In this document: one piece after another, positions 1 to 12,981 of the stretch
How the letters are laid out: every line of letters starts with the position of its first letter
Numbering within the stretch: the first letter of the stretch is position 1
NCBI GenBank assembly: GCA_034769895.1
Contig: CM068371.1
Coordinates: forward strand, 399,047,469 to 399,111,468
Source: Magicicada septendecula
Lineage: Eukaryota; Arthropoda; Insecta; Hemiptera; Cicadidae
Direction: 5' to 3'
DNA length: 64,000 nt
Made by a program: the position numbers and the translations under genes
Notes under the pieces: model-generated
The model's input: the letters and a program-made list of their open reading frames with translations, nothing else
Databases searched by the model: none
What the model was told of the DNA's origin: nothing

Positions 1-406
1 CTATTGATTTTGGTGAAGGTCGGTTTAGAGAAAGGGGTAGTTTACCTGCAACTTTTTATGTTTTAACAAGGGTAATTTTTTTATAATGACGAACGATAAC
101 TGCCGTAAATTCAAAGAAAATCAAATAATTTTTTGCAACCGTTCCTAAGTTGTAGAGAACTCAAGGCCTGTTGATTTTGGTGAAGATCGGTAAAGGGAAA
201 GGGGTAGTTTACCTGAAACATGTTATGTTGTAACAAGAGAAATGTTTTCATGACGAACGATAACTGCCGCAAATTGAAACAGAATCAAATATTTTTTTGC
301 ATGCATCCCTGCATTGTAGAGGACTGAATGTCTATTGATTTTGGTGAAGATCGGTTTAGAGAAAGGGGTAGTTTACCTGCAACGTTTTATGTTTTAACAA
401 GAGTAA
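1..406. repeat. Tandem satellite, ~165-bp monomer
   Basis: The phrase beginning ctattgattttggtgaag recurs at about 1, 168 and 332, giving spacings of about 167 and 164 bp. The intervening sequence (a run ending in acgaacgataactgccg, then an A/T-rich stretch) is also repeated with point differences. About two and a half monomers are visible and the array runs off the left edge. No coding potential is seen. Confidence 0.8.
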
Positions 407-1093
407 AGTACTTAATTTTTATAAATAAAGTATCTTCATAAGAAGCTCATAATAATCCACTGTAGAAACGTAGATGAAATATCTATAAATGAAGAGTTTA
501 GGTGAACGGGGTTGGGGTAATTTTCTATAAATGAAAATTATAGTTGAAGGGGGAGGGGAGAATTTTTTATGTGTACTACGTTATCGGCAACAAAGAAGTA
601 GTTCTTTGTTAAAATTCCTTCCCGGGCTGTTTAGCCGTAGTCCAATGTTTTCTGCAAAACCAGACTTTTCGGCAGTGCCATCGACTTCCATCTCAGTGAA
701 AATCGAGTGCGAAAACGTGAGGTGGTATACGTTAGTGACCACAGTACTGTGGTTTAAGGCTGAAGCAATAAGTAGAAAGAAGCAGTTTCTATGGAAATAT
801 TTCATTTCGAATATGATTTTAAATATAAATCTTAGAACATGGAAGTCACGTATGGTTCTCCATACCGATATTTTGTAAGAGTGTCGCTACTTATAACGTT
901 TACCAAAACATTTTTTCGGCTTACCATAGTAATGCTCAATACTGAGAACATGTTACTGATTTAAGACAGTTTTCGAACCGCCACTACGCAATGATGTAAC
1001 TCGGGGGGGGGCTAAAACTTTCTCTACAAACATAATAGGTGCGACACGAACACAAACGACATGATATGCATAGAGTTTGCGTGATTAAAGGAA
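407..1093. other. No gene recognised
   Basis: AT-rich sequence between the satellite and the hAT element. An open frame of 115 codons at 531-878 has no recognisable domain and an overlapping antisense frame. I see nothing else here except a short G-run near 1002. Confidence 0.6.
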
Positions 1094-3528
1094 CATACAT
1101 TCAGAGGCGTAGCTAGGGGGGGCAAGGGGGCAGCCGCCCCGGGTTGCATAGCCAGGAGGGCGGGAAAGTGAGCATAGACTTGAAAAAATTGTTTTCAGTT
1201 TATAAAACTACAAACAACTTGTTTCTTTGATATGACTATTCCTATAAAAACTAATGGAATATAAGATTTTCTTAATGTAAAATTAAGAACTACAACAAGT
1301 TCCAAAGAGTTTATGAAGTCTTTTATTCAAGGAAAATCGAACCCTGAGTGTCGAAATTTTACAATTAACAAGGAATCAACTTGCGATCATAAAATGGATG
1401 GTATTAGCGACGAAGCAGTTGATAAATACAGTAAAGTTAACGGCGTGAGTACTTCAAACTGTGAAAATGTCAAAGTACACTTACAGGATTCAGTTGGTTC
1501 TAGTACCATGGTTGATGTTCCATCGTGCAGTCTTGAAAACAGAACAGGCGACGAAGGACACAACTATACTACAGAACAAATTTTATTAGCAACAATGTAG
1601 ACCGTGTTCCCGGTGCTGGTCTACAAGATATGGGAGCTTGGCCAAGCGAGAAATTTCAATCCTTCCGAGATATAATGGTGAATAGAGGAACAAATCAGTT
1701 GCAGAAAAAAGACAGCTATTTTCCTGAAGATGATGCCGGACGATCCTTAAACAAGTATTAGTTTGATAAAACCTTGCAAAATGGCAAAAAGGTAAATCGC
1801 ACTTGGATGTGTTTTTCTCCAACTAAAAAAATCTCTATTCCGCTTTTGTTGCATTTTATTTCCAGAAAAAAAATGTTAAAGAAGCCATTTCAATACTAAA
1901 TGGGGTTTCGTCGTGGTGAAAGTTAAATCCCTGTATTCAGGATCACGAAAAAATGCTCTGCGTTTTTTTAATGGAAGGAATTGGAACGTTCTTTAAACAA
2001 AGGGGGACTTATTGATGATCTGCTTCAGAAACGAATCAGTAAACCAGTTAAGACATGGAAATAAATCCTCGAACGGGTCATTGCCACAGTACAAAATCTG
2101 GCACTGATAGGACATCGAGAGTCAATTACTAACGATCCAAGTCCTGGAAACTTTCTGGCTTTGTTAAAATACTTGGATAAATGTTTAACGTATAAAAATA
2201 TACTTTGTACATAGCGTGTTAAGATACTTTGTTATGCTTTGTATAAATAAAGCGTTCCCACTTCTGGAGACGCTAACGGACAAATTAAAAGTTTGGAGGA
2301 ATGAACGGTGTGACAATGTCGTTACTGAGCCAGAGTAGGTATGTAATGAAGGAGTGTCAGTATAATAAAAAGGATAAGAAGAAGCGCACGATGCCAGGGG
2401 AGTATGCAGATGATTCTGCATTAACCGTTCGGCAAGAAATGCGACGTTCTCTGATAGAAATTTGGACAAACTGTCAGTTGAAATTTCAAGCCGTTTCTCT
2501 AACATAAAAGAGTTAGAAAACCCCTTTGGGTTCCCCTGTAAATTTGAGCCGTACATAAATGATGGGGATATACATTTTAAGGAACAGCTTTTCCAAATCA
2601 ATATTCAGTGCACAGTGCTTCCAAAACTGTATTCACATGACCTAAACAGTGAATAATTGTTCAGTGACTTGAAAGACGTCATACTTTTATTTAAAAGGGA
2701 AAAAGTGAACGGAAAACAAAAAGACTTAACACCTCAGGGACTGCTACAATTCATTTCTTCAATGAGATTAGAAGCCTAAGAAACACTAGCAACAGCTTTA
2801 AAAAATTTTCTTACTTTACCAGTGTCTGTGTCTTCTTGTGAAAGATCGTTTAGTAAGCTCAAATTGATTAAATCGTACCTACGATCAACAATATCTGAAG
2901 ACAGGGTATCAAATCTAGCGATACTTTCAATTGAAAACGACATTGCTTCGTCTTTAGATTATAGTGATCTAATAACCCACTTTGCAGCAATTAAGACCAG
3001 GAAAGTTTCATTTTAAAATGTCTCATTTTAAATATTTATTAAATATTAAAAATAAATATTAGTGTTTATTAATAGAATACGGAACCATTAACCTGTAATG
3101 GTAAGTGACTTATTTTATTACTTTTAATGTAATTCTTTGTTTAACTTTATGTTCCTTTAGGATATTGTTTTGACGATGCGCTTGAGACCTACAAGGAATT
3201 TCTATGTTTATTAGAACATTTTTACGTTATACATTTTTTACATTACTACATTTTTATAGTCTACATTTGTTACTAATAAATGTATACAAACTGAATACCG
3301 GTAATATTATAATACGTAATTTCTTAATTTTGACTTAACAAATATTGTTAAGACGTTTGCTGGACGTGCTTTCATTCAAACATCTACACATTTGCATTTA
3401 TTAAGTACTTTGTTTATTGGATGAGCCTTAATTTTGCCCTTTTGCCGCCCTTTAATTGTGAAGGTGAGGCGGCCGACGATCTCCTTGCCCCTGGCGCCAA
3501 AAAGCCTAGCCACGCCACTGCATACATT
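1094..3528 (+). mobile_element. hAT-superfamily DNA transposon with 8-bp TSD, non-functional
   Basis: The element occupies 1102-3520. Its left end CAGAGGCGTAGCTAGG and the reverse complement of its right end, CAGTGGCGTGGCTAGG, match at 14 of 16 positions. It is flanked by a perfect 8-bp direct repeat CATACATT at 1094-1101 and 3521-3528, the duplication length typical of hAT elements. The interior (2419 bp) encodes a decayed transposase reading left to right. G-rich and C-rich subterminal stretches near both ends are usual for this kind of hAT. The coding region lacks part of its middle and has many frame breaks, so the copy cannot be autonomous. Confidence 0.9.
1313..3016 (+). pseudogene. hAT transposase remnant (zinc finger MYM/TTF-type with hAT dimerisation domain)
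   Basis: A broken transposase gene, expected in life to bind and cut the transposon ends in the nucleus. The first block (1313-1600) is an acidic, serine-rich N-terminal segment. At about 2076-2182 the plus strand reads ERVIATVQNLALIGHRES, typical of the region just after the TTF zinc finger. At 2360-2535 there are pieces resembling the late catalytic domain, ending with ELENPFGF. At 2815-3016 there is a good C-terminal hAT dimerisation domain, with the signature SCERSFSKLKLIK followed by LAILSIEND. The blocks lie in different frames and the first half of the catalytic domain between about 2190 and 2300 is missing, so this is a pseudogene with both frameshifts and an internal deletion. Confidence 0.85.
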
Positions 3529-3904
3529 CAAACGAACTAGTTCATTGCCTGTTCCTCCTACGAGCGGGCACATGACGTAAACAGAAGCGGGCAAAAGCTG
3601 ACCAAGGGCCGAGGCGGCCTCTAATTTTGAGATCCAAAATACATTTTTATACGTTATACGGTTTATATAATTTTTTATCGTATAATCTTTATAGGTTTGT
3701 AGTAAAACGTACCTAAATAATGTACTGATTAATGATTCTAATGGTACAGAAAAATTAGAAAATCAAAGTTTTTATTCGCTTAAAATTAAGTTACATGAAA
3801 TTAAATTACGTTTTAGTACCTTTATTTTACTGAATTTATCTATTATATCATAAAAATGTAAGGGAGACGCAGTTTTTGTTTCTATAAGCAAAATGGTCAC
3901 ATTT

Positions 3905-3988
3905 TCAGTCATTCTTACCGACCGTTGATCTAAGACAAGGCTTTATTAATTTCAGTTTCGAGAAACTTCTTTCACATGAGATCACAGA
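3905..3988 (-). pseudogene. Fragment of a second hAT dimerisation domain
   Basis: Read on the minus strand this short stretch gives SCERSFSKLKLIKPCLRST, the same signature as the hAT copy at 2822-3016 but in opposite orientation and clearly diverged. It ends in a stop at 3905. It is interrupted on its upstream side by the inverted-repeat element at 4011-4190. No matching terminal repeats could be assigned, so it is an orphan fragment. Confidence 0.75.
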
Positions 3989-4010
3989 CACGCAAGTTGG
4001 CAAAACAACC

Positions 4011-4190
4011 ACTAACGATTTACAAACACTATTTCGACGCGGAACAATACTATCCTATTGCCTCGCAATATGTATCAGGTGAAGCTCACAATGAACGGAA
4101 GCTGGCTCAGGCAAAATAAGACATAATTTTTCAAATTGTAATCTAAGATACTAGTGTTCCGTATCGAAATAGTGTTTGTAAATCGTTAGT
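4011..4190. mobile_element. 180-bp foldback MITE
   Basis: The outer ~40 bp are inverted copies of one another: the left side starts ACTAACGATTTACAAACACT and the right side ends with its complement AGTGTTTGTAAATCGTTAGT. A few mismatches occur further in. The middle ~90 bp is unrelated. There is no ORF. I could not identify a clear target duplication. It sits inside hAT debris. Confidence 0.75.
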
Positions 4191-7139
4191 GATACTGGGA
4201 CACACCACGGACAACAAGACCCAAGAAAAAAAACCCTGTAGTATGAGGTATAGTTGATAGTGGATTCATTGTAGTTCCATTTGACAATAAGCTGAAGAAG
4301 AACTTACTTGGCTGTCCATGTGACTGGTGATTCTGCGGAGGCATTTGTAGCGCATACATGTCGTTGAAATCTTTTTATTTTTTGCACCGATTGTTCTTTA
4401 TCAAAGTAACCATAAACGATGCGAAACAACAATTTTTCAATGATGTTTCCATTAAGAATTTTTAATTTTTAAAAAATCTTTGTAAAAGAATTTTTTTGTC
4501 ACTACAAGCAGTTTATTCTCAGGGTCGAAACCGAACAAAAAATTGTCAGTTATTCGGTAAAATGAAACTTTATGTGGATTCTAGTGAAACATAGTTGGAA
4601 GTGGAACCTATTATATACGGAACCCTCGTGTTGAAGGGGCCCGGTATGACCGCCCCCGTGGCCTCCTTTGTTCGCTACCAGTAGCGTATCTAGCATTTAG
4701 CTTTGGGGGGCCCGGGGTCGCGTCGGCTTCATACAAAAGAAAAATCAAGTTAAGACTAATCAAAGTGGGTGAAATTACTATCTTTAAAATGGATGAAAAA
4801 CGCGTGACAACATCCTGATATCAGTTCCATTACAGTAAACGGTAATAACATAATAAAAATACGCCTTATTGGAACATTGTTAAAAGATACTTATCGACTG
4901 AATTGATTTTCCTATATTTCATAGTTCAAACGTATACCCTAATGTCGTATAATAAACCTGTTTGTATATTTCAAAAAGAGTAGACAGCAAAACTAATAAA
5001 ATAAAAATAGCCTAAAAATGAAGAGATTAACAAAATTCGTTAACTTTTTTCACCCTCTGGGGGGGGGGTCCGGTCCCGTTCTTCCTCCCGTAAATACGCC
5101 CCTTGTAAGTTGTATATTTATTTATCAATCCACTTTATTCTATGGCAGAGAATTAAAGCAGAAACATCGTGAAATACTTTTTTTATTGATAAGGGATTTT
5201 TGTGTATATAATGTGTTATAATTAAAAAGAGCTTTCATGTTACGACTTCAGGAGGAGACTGAACTTCCACTCTGTGGTGAATACAAGACACTGATATCAC
5301 TTTTCACTTACATTAAACACCTATGTTATTTACTGTTATGCTTTACGTTATGCTCTTTTTATAGAAAATTAAATATTCAGATAAAATATTTTCCAGATAA
5401 TGCGTTACAGTCTTTTCAAATGATAGTTTGTAAACTCAGTTTTGGACTATACAAATTACAGTTTTACAATGACTTAAAATTCTTATAATATGGAACAAAT
5501 TAACAACTATTTTTTCGAAGTTTTTAAATCGGCCGCAATAAGAAAACGTTTTAAATTCTTTTAATGTCCTCCAATTAAAATTTTAAATTTCAACAGTAAA
5601 CTAATTTGTAACATTTAAATAAATATGTATCATAATCTCTGTATCGTTGTTATATTGTAATTAAAAAAATAGCGAAATGTTTTTTGTCAGTTAAATGTAG
5701 TGGTTGGAAATACACACAGTAATTAGTTAATTCTATTTTATCAGCTTTAGCCTGTTTTTGATATGATTTCTGTTTAGTTTTGTATATTCTCTAAACCCAA
5801 AGTTATTTCCAAAATGTTAAATCATAATTTGGAAAGGAGGAAAATCAGTATCTTGGTTTGTGGGTTTTAATTCCGTCAGGGAATAATCTTTTTAAGCTTT
5901 TTTAGCAAGCATCTAGGACTTAAGAGAAACTCTTTGACCAAGAGCAAATTTCATGGTCATGGGTTTAGTGATCCGGACATATTGTGATTTTTGATGAAGT
6001 GATATTTGGATTTGGATTTTATGTGCAGAAAGGTGTCATTATAGTATTTTTTACACGTTTAGTCAACGTAGCCTCAAATTAAGCACGGCTTCTTTATGGA
6101 AAAAACAAAACTAAAGGTAATATAATTTGTCAAACGTGTGGCTCATTTTCCTTATCGAGTTACAGCACAGATTTTGTTTGAAGTGTAAGCAGTTAATTGC
6201 ACTTTTCACACAGCCCACTTCATTGAACGTAGAAGCGTGTACCGCTAAATTGCTGGTGATAAAAATATTTCGCAATAATGAGTTAAAAATTTCAGAAAAA
6301 AGTTTCTTCAGAAAAAATTGTTAGTTACGAGAATGCTGCGACAAAACACAATGACAATAAACAATTATGCCATACCGTATTCTTAGTGATTCTGGTATTC
6401 ATTCATACACTATTTATACACGTCAATTCCACAACAAAACAACTGAATATTCATTTTCCTTTTAAAATTCAATTAATTTTGTTTTCCAATATTATGCCTT
6501 TAAATGTTGTATTTACTTGCGTGTCTTCAACTAACAAAAAACTCATTGTATCCGGAACAGGGTAAGGGAAAAGTCAAAGGTCGACCTTCCCCATGCGGTC
6601 AGCTGAGATCAAATAATGCCGCTAATCGAAATACTGTGTTTTTTTTTGTGTAACCGACACGATAGAAGGAGGAAAATAAATGCATCGACTACGTAATGAT
6701 GTCACCATGTCGTCACCACATCAAAGGAGAGAGAGGGGAGCTCCACAATGAAAATGTTTAAGATTTGTTTCCTGTGTAACACTGAGAACTAGGAATGGCG
6801 CCAGAGTTACCAGATAATATTTATCTCAAAACGTAGACAAAATTATCTACGAGTAGGGGAGAACATCATACAGCATAGGAAACGTTGTCTGGAATTGTTG
6901 TATACTTTTCTTCTACGATATCAATTGTGTTTTATATAATTTGTACTTAGCCATTTTAAGAAGAGCTTCAGCTCTTGTGTAGCAAAATATATTGGCAGAT
7001 AGGTAGCATCTCTCCCTGCCAACATATAGCAGTATCCTACTTTACAAACAAAAATTAAAATATAGATGTACAATTATGGAGAGATATAAAATCACAGGCA
7101 ACATTAAATGAAAGCTTGCACAACCGTTACTCTGGTTCG
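4191..7139. other. No gene recognised; traces of hAT-like ends
   Basis: AT-rich with no supported gene. At 4679 the sequence CAGTAGCGTATCTAG looks like a hAT-type terminus, and near 5095-5104 a rough inverted partner (reverse complement CAAGGGGCGTATTT) occurs after a G-run, suggesting a ~430-bp degraded MITE, but the flanks do not give a matching 8-bp duplication. Small open frames near 5018-5488 and 6127-6324 show no recognisable domain. Confidence 0.5.
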
Positions 7140-7800
7140 ATATACATTTTGCTCCCTGAGCTGCAACACTCGCTCACCATTTTGATGGAAGTAGATTTAT
7201 TATTGGATAAATTTTTATATTAGATAATTTTTAAATTATCAGAATAATTACGAAAATTACGAATACCCTACTACTTTTTTTTTAGTAAAGTAACAACTGT
7301 AGAGCAATCAAAAATAAACGCTAAAAATTCCAAACAGTCAAATTTGTATTAAAGTTCCCTCTAGTCTGACACCTGGCCGGATTTTTACAATTTTTATCAC
7401 ATTTTTGGGCCCTGGGGTGAAAAAAACCGTACACACTGTACACTGTTTTGTTTAAAATTCTCTTTAATTTGAAATGTTATAAAAACTGTCATCCACTTTT
7501 TCGCCCCCAGCGTCCCAAAATTTTGAGATTTTCAAAAATGAACACTAAGTCATGTTTTGGTAAAAATTTCCTTTAATTTGATACCCCCATGATTTTTTCA
7601 AAATTTGGTCCCCCTCACATTTTTGCCTCCCGCCACCCAATTTTTTGGTGGATCAATATAAAGAACAAAGGGTTCTTTAGGGTAAGACTGTGGTCACGTA
7701 CATTAAGTTTTACGAAAATCGGTTGATGCGTTCAAAACTTACCGTGAGACATACCCCAAACGGTCGAGTTGCAAATGCGAACTCACTTCGCTTGTTAACA
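7140..7800 (+). repeat. Interspersed repeat, copy A
   Basis: Shares order and local identity with 60615-61470: both begin near a CCTGAGCTGCA box, contain C-rich patches between T-rich blocks, and end with TTTTACGAAAATCGGTTGATG followed by a similar 40-bp tail. The two copies are well diverged and in the same orientation. No domain is seen, so the class is unknown; it could be the untranslated part of a LINE or a non-autonomous element. Confidence 0.6.
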
Positions 7801-8079
7801 AACTACTAACAAGTATCAATTTTTTACGAATTTTTATGATTAAGCTCAAGTAGAACTTTTCAAAATGAAAAACAAAAAATGGAATTTTGAAAGGGTCACT
7901 TTTACATACTTGGAGGTACCTCTATTTAATGTTTGGAACAGAGAATCAGATAGTTGACGAAAAGTGACTCAGGCGAACGATAACTGAGGGTATTTCGCTT
8001 TCCTATTTATACTTAGATTTTGAGATGTTCACTCCCACAATAACAATAAAATCATGTTCTGTTACGGATCTGTTTAATT

Positions 8080-8520
8080 AGTAAGACCAATAATAACTTA
8101 TGGATATGAGACTTAGAACATGGCAAGTTACACGAAGGCTTTTATAAGAAAGTTTCTAAGAGGAATATTTGTCCAAAAAAAGGAGAAGAGGGTCTCACGG
8201 TGTAGGTACTGTTATCAATTATTTGAACAATATAGGCCCTCCCCATATTAAACTTTCTTAGCTTACAGGGCCCGCTGGGCAAGTCATGTTGTAGAATGGA
8301 GGAGCAAACGCTAACAAAGATGGCACGTGAATTCAAAATGGAACGACGTAGTCAGGTGGAAGGCTACGGAAGATATGACAGGAGGAGTTACTAAGGATGA
8401 GAAAAATCTAAAATTTCACAATTGAAAGAGAGTGGCTACCATATAGAAACAGATAGAGACGTGGACTGAGGGAGCCCAAGGTCTGAAGGAGGCTGAAGCG
8501 CCACAGAAAGAAGAAGAATA
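8080..8520 (+). pseudogene. LINE reverse transcriptase C-terminal remnant
   Basis: Translating the plus strand in shifting frames gives, in order, a TYGYET-like box, an FxRKFLRGIF-like stretch, RARWASHVVEW (matching the widespread LINE motif RLRWxGHVxRM), and a C-terminal run ending near GLKEAEAPQKEEE. This order is that of the extreme C-terminus of RTE/CR1-type non-LTR retrotransposon polyproteins. Frameshifts and stops separate all the blocks, so it is a fossil. The clade is not assigned. Confidence 0.65.
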
Positions 8521-8878
8521 CAAATGTAGGCCAGTACAAATGTCTATCTGTCTCCTTGCTCAAGAAAATGTCAACCTATGCATTCATTCGATTCCTCCCA
8601 GGAATGCATTGATCGAGGAGATTTTTAGTATCATGAAAAGTTTCTCAACTCCCGAATGCAGCCGCCTTGAACCTGTGTTGAACCGGCGAAAAGAGGAATT
8701 GGTGTTTCAGAGAGTATGACAATCAGCTGACAAGTCTTCTTAAAATTCATTCCAGGGAGTTCAGATATATCGAAGGTTGTTATCTCCAGCTCCAGATACA
8801 AATTAAAAAAATTTTAATTGTGAGCATATTGTTAATTTGTTAAACAATTTTTATAGTGTGTCTACGAGATTTCCAGTT

Positions 8879-8960
8879 TTTTGTGTGTTTCTGTATCAGT
8901 GCCTTTATAATTATACATAAATACATAATCATAAAGACACCGACACAGAAACACACAAAA
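8879..8960. repeat. Short foldback hairpin (82 bp)
   Basis: The arms at 8879-8914 and 8925-8960 are inverted repeats of 36 nt. The left starts TTTTGTGTGTTTCTGT and the right ends ACAGAAACACACAAAA. I count four mismatches, all transitions. The loop is about 10 nt. This is the size of a very short MITE or a transcribed hairpin. Confidence 0.75.
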
Positions 8961-10281
8961 GTAATTTACAAATGTACGTAAATAAAATTAATTGCTATTA
9001 AATCTTTTAAATAATAAAAAAAAATGTTAAAACCTAGCAAATAACTATGTAGAAAAATTGTAATTTATGATAGTCTATATGCAGATTAAGTTTTTTAAAA
9101 CAAAAGTAAAAAAATTATCCAAAACCCAACATTATAGATTATTGCAACCCCACCACTTACAGCTTATTAGTATCACTGTAGTGGCAAGATTTTGTCCTGC
9201 GTTTGTTATTTGTTCTTTCGTAGCTTTTCTCTCTTAGTGGTTAGCCATTTTCAACTTCCCTATCGCGCAATATTCCTAATCACCAGTTGGCAACTGTATG
9301 ATTCCCACTCCTGGCGAATGATGCCTTCATCTTTGCCCTGATTCTGGGTGGTTGTCATTGTAACAATTAATCCATTAGCCGTTTTTATAATATTGATAAT
9401 AATAACAATATGTGTAATGAGTGGGCAACGTATTTGCATTGCATTCAAGGCAGGCAGTGTGACCAGCACTACACCTCTGCCGATAGTTTTTATTTTTAAT
9501 ATTTCTGTAAAACCATAATACACAGGCTACAAGGCGAAGAGCAGTGCAGCCAGAAATTTTAAATTAAAATCTTCGAGATTAAGATTCGTAACACCAGAAA
9601 ATGTGGGATGTCGTTAAAGAAAGCCAGACAATAGACAATAGGCTATTATTCTAATCTCCCAGACGTATTAAAAAATAAAAATGAAGCCTTAAAATTACAA
9701 TTAAGGTTACAATTTGAATTTAAATTTTACAATTCATATTGAAAATTACTATATCAAAAAAATTTTTTATTATTATTAATTTAACAGTTTTTAATAATTT
9801 TAAATTATGCTTTCTAGAGTCTGTACCGTAGCGTTCTTGTTATCTTTATTGTGTTGGGAAAATTAATTTCAGGTCAGTTAGAAACTGAATCGAATTGGCT
9901 GTTCACGTTTCAGACCATTTAACAGTTAGCTGAGAAAATGCTCTTTCTGCATGTATCAGTTGGGAGGCAATAAGTTCAGAATGTATTAAATTAATTTTAA
10001 AATGTTTTTCACATCCTTTTGTGGCGGTTGTTCCCAAACTTAAGATAAAAACCACTCAGCCGGAAAGTAGATAAAGCGAGGATCGAGCGTTTCAGGTCGC
10101 TCAGGAAAAGTACAAAATATTTTGTAAACGTGTTTATTAACTAAGATGAGTTTTATGTAGTTAAATTTAACTAACTTTAGTTAACTAAAATTATGATATA
10201 AATGACATCAACTGAAATTGTCACTGGATAACTTGAGATTACTCAATGTGACTTTTAGTTTTCCAAACAGAAATTTCAGAT
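8961..10281. other. No gene recognised
   Basis: AT-rich sequence. The 87-codon open frame at 9260-9523 (minus) has no recognisable domain. I see no terminal repeats, RNA gene or tandem repeat here. Confidence 0.5.
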
Positions 10282-10368
10282 TTCCGATCTGACGATGAGC
10301 TGAGAAGCTTGAAAGCGCTAATCGGAATAATTTTTCTATAGTCGTGTGCAACAGTGATAATTCTGTTT
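10282..10368 (+). ncRNA. Hammerhead-like structured motif inside a dispersed repeat (copy 1)
   Basis: TTCCGAT (10282-10288) pairs perfectly with ATCGGAA (10321-10327). Between them lie CTGACGATGA, a small hairpin AGCT-GAGA-AGCT with a GNRA loop, and TGAAAGCGCTA. The order stem, CUGA..GA, stem-loop, GAAA, mini-stem, stem is that of a hammerhead ribozyme, but the CUGAUGA box carries extra bases. Positions 10294-10368 recur at 27638-27712 with five mismatches, so this is part of a dispersed element. Activity is unproven. Confidence 0.4.
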
Positions 10369-10876
10369 GTGATTATAACCACTAACACAACTTTCTTAAT
10401 TAAATTTTAGTTTTCCGTTTATTTCAATAGCTATGGAATTTATGGAGCTGATAATGTCGTATGTCATCGCTAGCATGCAGTTTCGATTATTATTTCAGTT
10501 GCTGTGTGATAATCAAAGGTACTTTTAACGCAGAAATTTGTAAGAAAGCTGAACTCATTGGATTCATATGTTACTCGTTCCAAATTTATAATCATTGAAT
10601 AATGAATACTGAATTGAATCTTTAATACGTTGTCTCAAAAGCGGAGTTATTATGTTGCAAGAGGAACATTAATGTTTTGCCTTTAACATCGGAAATCGGC
10701 ACGTGAGACAACGCTGGTGAAGTCACGACTCCTGCACGAAATGACACGCACTTGCGACCGTGATAATATTTGTCACGTTTTCCTAGCGTTTGCGCGCGTA
10801 CACGTGCTACTGGTTGACAGCAGTAAACAGCGATGATTTCACTTCCAGGAAACCTTAAAGTCGTGAATCACACAGA

Positions 10877-10902
10877 ACACACACACACACACACACACAC
10901 AC
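10877..10902. repeat. (AC)n microsatellite
   Basis: An uninterrupted run of AC dinucleotides of about 26 bp. Confidence 0.95.
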
Positions 10903-12981
10903 TATAGGAAGCGTAGTTTCTGTTCTTGTCTACAAGGTTGTTGATCAAATAGCTGCACATTGTCGTAGGTGTTGTTCTGAGACAGTTGAAATCTCATTTT
11001 ATTTTGAATTTCCAAGACATCACCGTTTTGTGTTAAGGGTCATCAGACAAAACTCTATATTATTGTTTACTTAACTTTATCTCGAGATTTTTACATATTA
11101 TAGAGAAATAAGGACGAACGAATGCATGTAGAGCATACGAAAGGTGTAATACAGCATCTGCTGTGCGTTTATTTCCCTTAAGATGCAGCGAGTATCATAC
11201 AAGACGAAAAGATCGACTTGAAAAGGTAAAATAACAGAATCGTAGATCATCTGGCTGTAAAAAAACGCGTTTGGAAGAAGCCACGAGGATTTTTAACAGG
11301 TTTTGGACAACAGGATGACTTCAGAGTGTGGCCATCCACCACTAGTAGCGCTGAGGTTGCTAAAAGAAGAATACAATGAAGACCAAGGGGAAATGGAGAT
11401 GTTGATAGGGAACAAGAAAGGAAAGAGAAATTAACGTTGTCGACGAATTAGATGAAGTCATAATACATAAAGTAACTACGGTGGCAATCTAACAATTAAT
11501 TACTAAAGAAATAATGATCTCACAAAGAACAATTGACCAGAGAACGCGCGAATGTGTGTATGTGTATGTTGCAATGTACATTCTAACTGCGTAGCAGAGA
11601 GTAAAAGCATATGATAGCAAGAAAAAGACTGTGCAGGTTTGAACATTATACATTGTTGTTACTAAGGAACAATTTCAAAAATGTTAGTTTTAAGTGTTTT
11701 TAGGTTTGCAAAACAACCGTAAGTGCTGTTAAATTATACGTAAGAATACTTAGCCGAGTGTGTAGTGCGCGTGTGCGAGGATACGTTATAATTTTACGCA
11801 ATGTTCATAAAAAACACATTAATTTAAATAACTTTCGAGATATGGGAAATTTTAAGATGAACCCTATATCAGAATACTCATAATAAAAAGACCTACCCTA
11901 TGACAATATTTGTTCTAAAAATAAGTAACTGAATGTATGGATTTTTTAATTAAAAAGATTTTAGGTAACAAATTCGGTCGTAAAAATTATCAGGTTTTTT
12001 GAAGAAGAATTGTTCTGTTCGGAAGTCTTCTTGGACAAGAAAATTTATTATCTGTAGAAAATGATGAGTAGGGGTTACCGAAGAACCAATCAGATTACCA
12101 GAATTTAGTCGATGGGAATATATTTGAACGGATTAATCAATCTCGCATCGGGTGCACACGCGCGCGCACTACTCTACCTTAATGTGCCTCCACCTTCTTC
12201 GCTTCCGACCTGCGCTGGTGTGGGTCTCCCCCACATCCTACCCCAGACCAGCCCGATGTTTGTTCTTCTGGACAAGTCTCAAACATCACGAAAAAAATCT
12301 CTTGGGAATCGATAACGTGTAAACGCCGCTTGGTACATGAGGATCGGTCTACCAATCGCGACAAACGCAAGAAAATTATAAAATTCTTAAGAGTTACTGC
12401 GAGAAATACTATAATTGTTGTGCTATTCCGCGAAGGAATAGATGCCCAATTAGGTCATGCAGACACATTAAACTGACTGGAAAAGGGCGTCAGCATAACG
12501 CACCAGTAGCAGTAACAATATTATCGGTAAGCGGTGAAACAGTACGTAACCGTGCCGGCGAGTATAGCGTATCTACACGTCCGAAAGCGACCCTGAGGCC
12601 GGACAGAGTATATCAAGAAGGATCTTCAGTCGACATTAAAGGGAAGTGAACTTATATTATTTATTATAATTGAAAAAAAAATTGTTTTAAGAAGGACTCT
12701 GTCACATCCGTAAAGACTTGATAGTAAATAACACAAAAAGAACTTTTGAATACTGTATAATAGGTATAGTATTTAAGTATTATATAAAAGTAAATTTTTA
12801 GTTGTATTACAAAGGTGAACAGAAACAGATTATTTTTTTATAGACTGTTCTGAATCCTTAGTAGATTGTCATAACAGGATAGCATCAATAATAAATCCAC
12901 GCAATTCCAATAACGTAGGCCTATATCTCGACTAGTTATTCTATGCGACACCTTTACATCGCAATGTATGTGTGTGTGTGT
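10903..12981. other. No gene recognised
   Basis: Mixed AT-rich and moderately GC-rich sequence up to the left LTR. Open frames near 12112-12370 on both strands overlap one another and show no domain. The stretch ends in a short (GT)n run at 12969-12981, the target of the LTR element. Confidence 0.5.

Noticed and set aside
4679-5104. Possible 430-bp hAT MITE
   Set aside because: The ends are only roughly inverted and the flanks give no 8-bp duplication, so I did not call it as an element.
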